The notes beneath the pieces were generated by a model. The model had not been told where the DNA came from, did no database searches, and saw only the letters and a program-made list of their open reading frames with translations. From Cyanothece sp. UBA12306 (lineage in GTDB: Bacteria > Cyanobacteriota > Cyanobacteriia > Cyanobacteriales > Microcystaceae): a DNA stretch of 5,962 nucleotides. Made by a program: the position numbers and the translations under genes. This document shows, one piece after another, positions 5,669 to 5,962 of the stretch; positions within the stretch are counted from its first letter, which is position 1, and every line of letters begins with the position of its first letter. The DNA is taken from assembly GCA_003448685.1 (NCBI GenBank), contig DLXW01000145.1, positions 1,512 through 7,473 on the forward strand. The letters are read 5' to 3'.

Positions 5669-5962
5669 CACAATCAAGATGGATATGAGCTTCATCAATA
5701 TAAACCAGTAAATGATTTTTCTGGAGAACATCATCGAACAAATCCTGTAGAGTCAACAAAAATTCTTGTCTTTTAGTTGGATTAGCTTTATTCAAAAGTT
5801 TTTTGGCTTTTTTCCAGGATAGGCCCTGTTTTTTTAGAACCTTTCTAACAGTTTCTCTACACACCACTGTTTGGAATTTTTCTTGAACCCAATGAGCTAA
5901 GCGTTTTAATGTCCATCGTGGCAAAGGTTTGTCTTCTCTTTGTTGGGGTGGTGTAGCTGCTA
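5628..5962 (-). pseudogene. IS630 transposase, N-terminal/central fragment (first Asp of DDE)
   Basis: The frame is open from the right edge of the window, so the true start lies outside. It reads through RWTLKRLAHWVQEKFQ and VCRETVRKVLKKQGLSWKKAKK, the helix-turn-helix DNA-binding part of IS630 transposases, to LLVYIDEAHIHLDCD, which holds the first catalytic Asp (codon 5696-5694). Past DCD the expected core sequence is gone. The reading runs into heptamer-derived QTILDFGFTIKD and stops at TAA 5630-5628. A TTG at 5924 is the first internal start candidate but is unlikely to be the real one. Relative to the C-terminal half the frame is also shifted: the two Asp codons are 217 bases apart, not a multiple of three. 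Confidence 0.85.

Larger units (their letters stand above)
5178..5962 (-). mobile_element. IS630-family insertion sequence, decayed and partial
   Basis: A minus-strand transposase of the IS630 (Tc1/mariner-related) group occupies this stretch and runs off the right edge. The left boundary is placed near 5178 because TA dinucleotides at 5172 and 5176 fit the TA target typical of IS630, and because the upstream membrane-protein frame ends here. The true terminal inverted repeats cannot be tested, since only one end is in the window. The element is not intact: its transposase is interrupted by a repeat block at about 5521-5668. Confidence 0.75.

Overview
The window is chromosomal DNA from a cyanobacterium. 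The evidence is a plastid/cyanobacterial-type GAPDH (Gap2), cyanobacterial-type MurC, MurB and YbaB/EbfC proteins, three copies of the cyanobacterial HIP1 octamer GCGATCGC, AT-rich heptameric repeats of the kind common in cyanobacterial intergenic DNA, and an IS630-family element. Codon use and spacers are moderately AT-rich. I cannot name the genus from this alone.

Layout. Bases 1-265 hold no gene, but carry a strong intrinsic terminator for the leftward gap2 gene (1279-266, minus strand). Gap2 and the rightward murC are divergent and share a regulatory interval of about 340 bp (1280-1621) with several repeats and palindromes. Then come murC (best start 1622), murB (3255-4193) and a YbaB/EbfC nucleoid-associated protein gene (4312-4662), all on the plus strand with gaps of about 110-120 bp and a possible terminator at 4673-4709. 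After an AT-rich spacer with an 18-bp perfect tandem duplication comes the 5' part of an unrecognised two-pass membrane protein gene (4835 to about 5175). It is cut off by a minus-strand IS630 element that runs off the right edge.

Function. Gap2 is the Calvin-cycle GAPDH. MurB makes UDP-MurNAc and MurC adds the first amino acid (L-Ala) to it, so the two adjacent genes encode consecutive cytoplasmic steps of peptidoglycan precursor synthesis. YbaB is a small DNA-associated protein. From memory, the order gap2 / murC-murB-ybaB also occurs in Nostoc-type genomes, so the left 4.6 kb looks like conserved core. The right 1.2 kb is a decayed mobile-element site.

The least ordinary part is the right end. 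The IS630 transposase has lost its central catalytic-core segment, which is replaced by about 145 bp of heptameric ATTTTAG-like repeats and two copies of a 20-bp GC-richer sequence, one of which can form a hairpin. I see no sign of a defence system, CRISPR array or other new multi-gene system.
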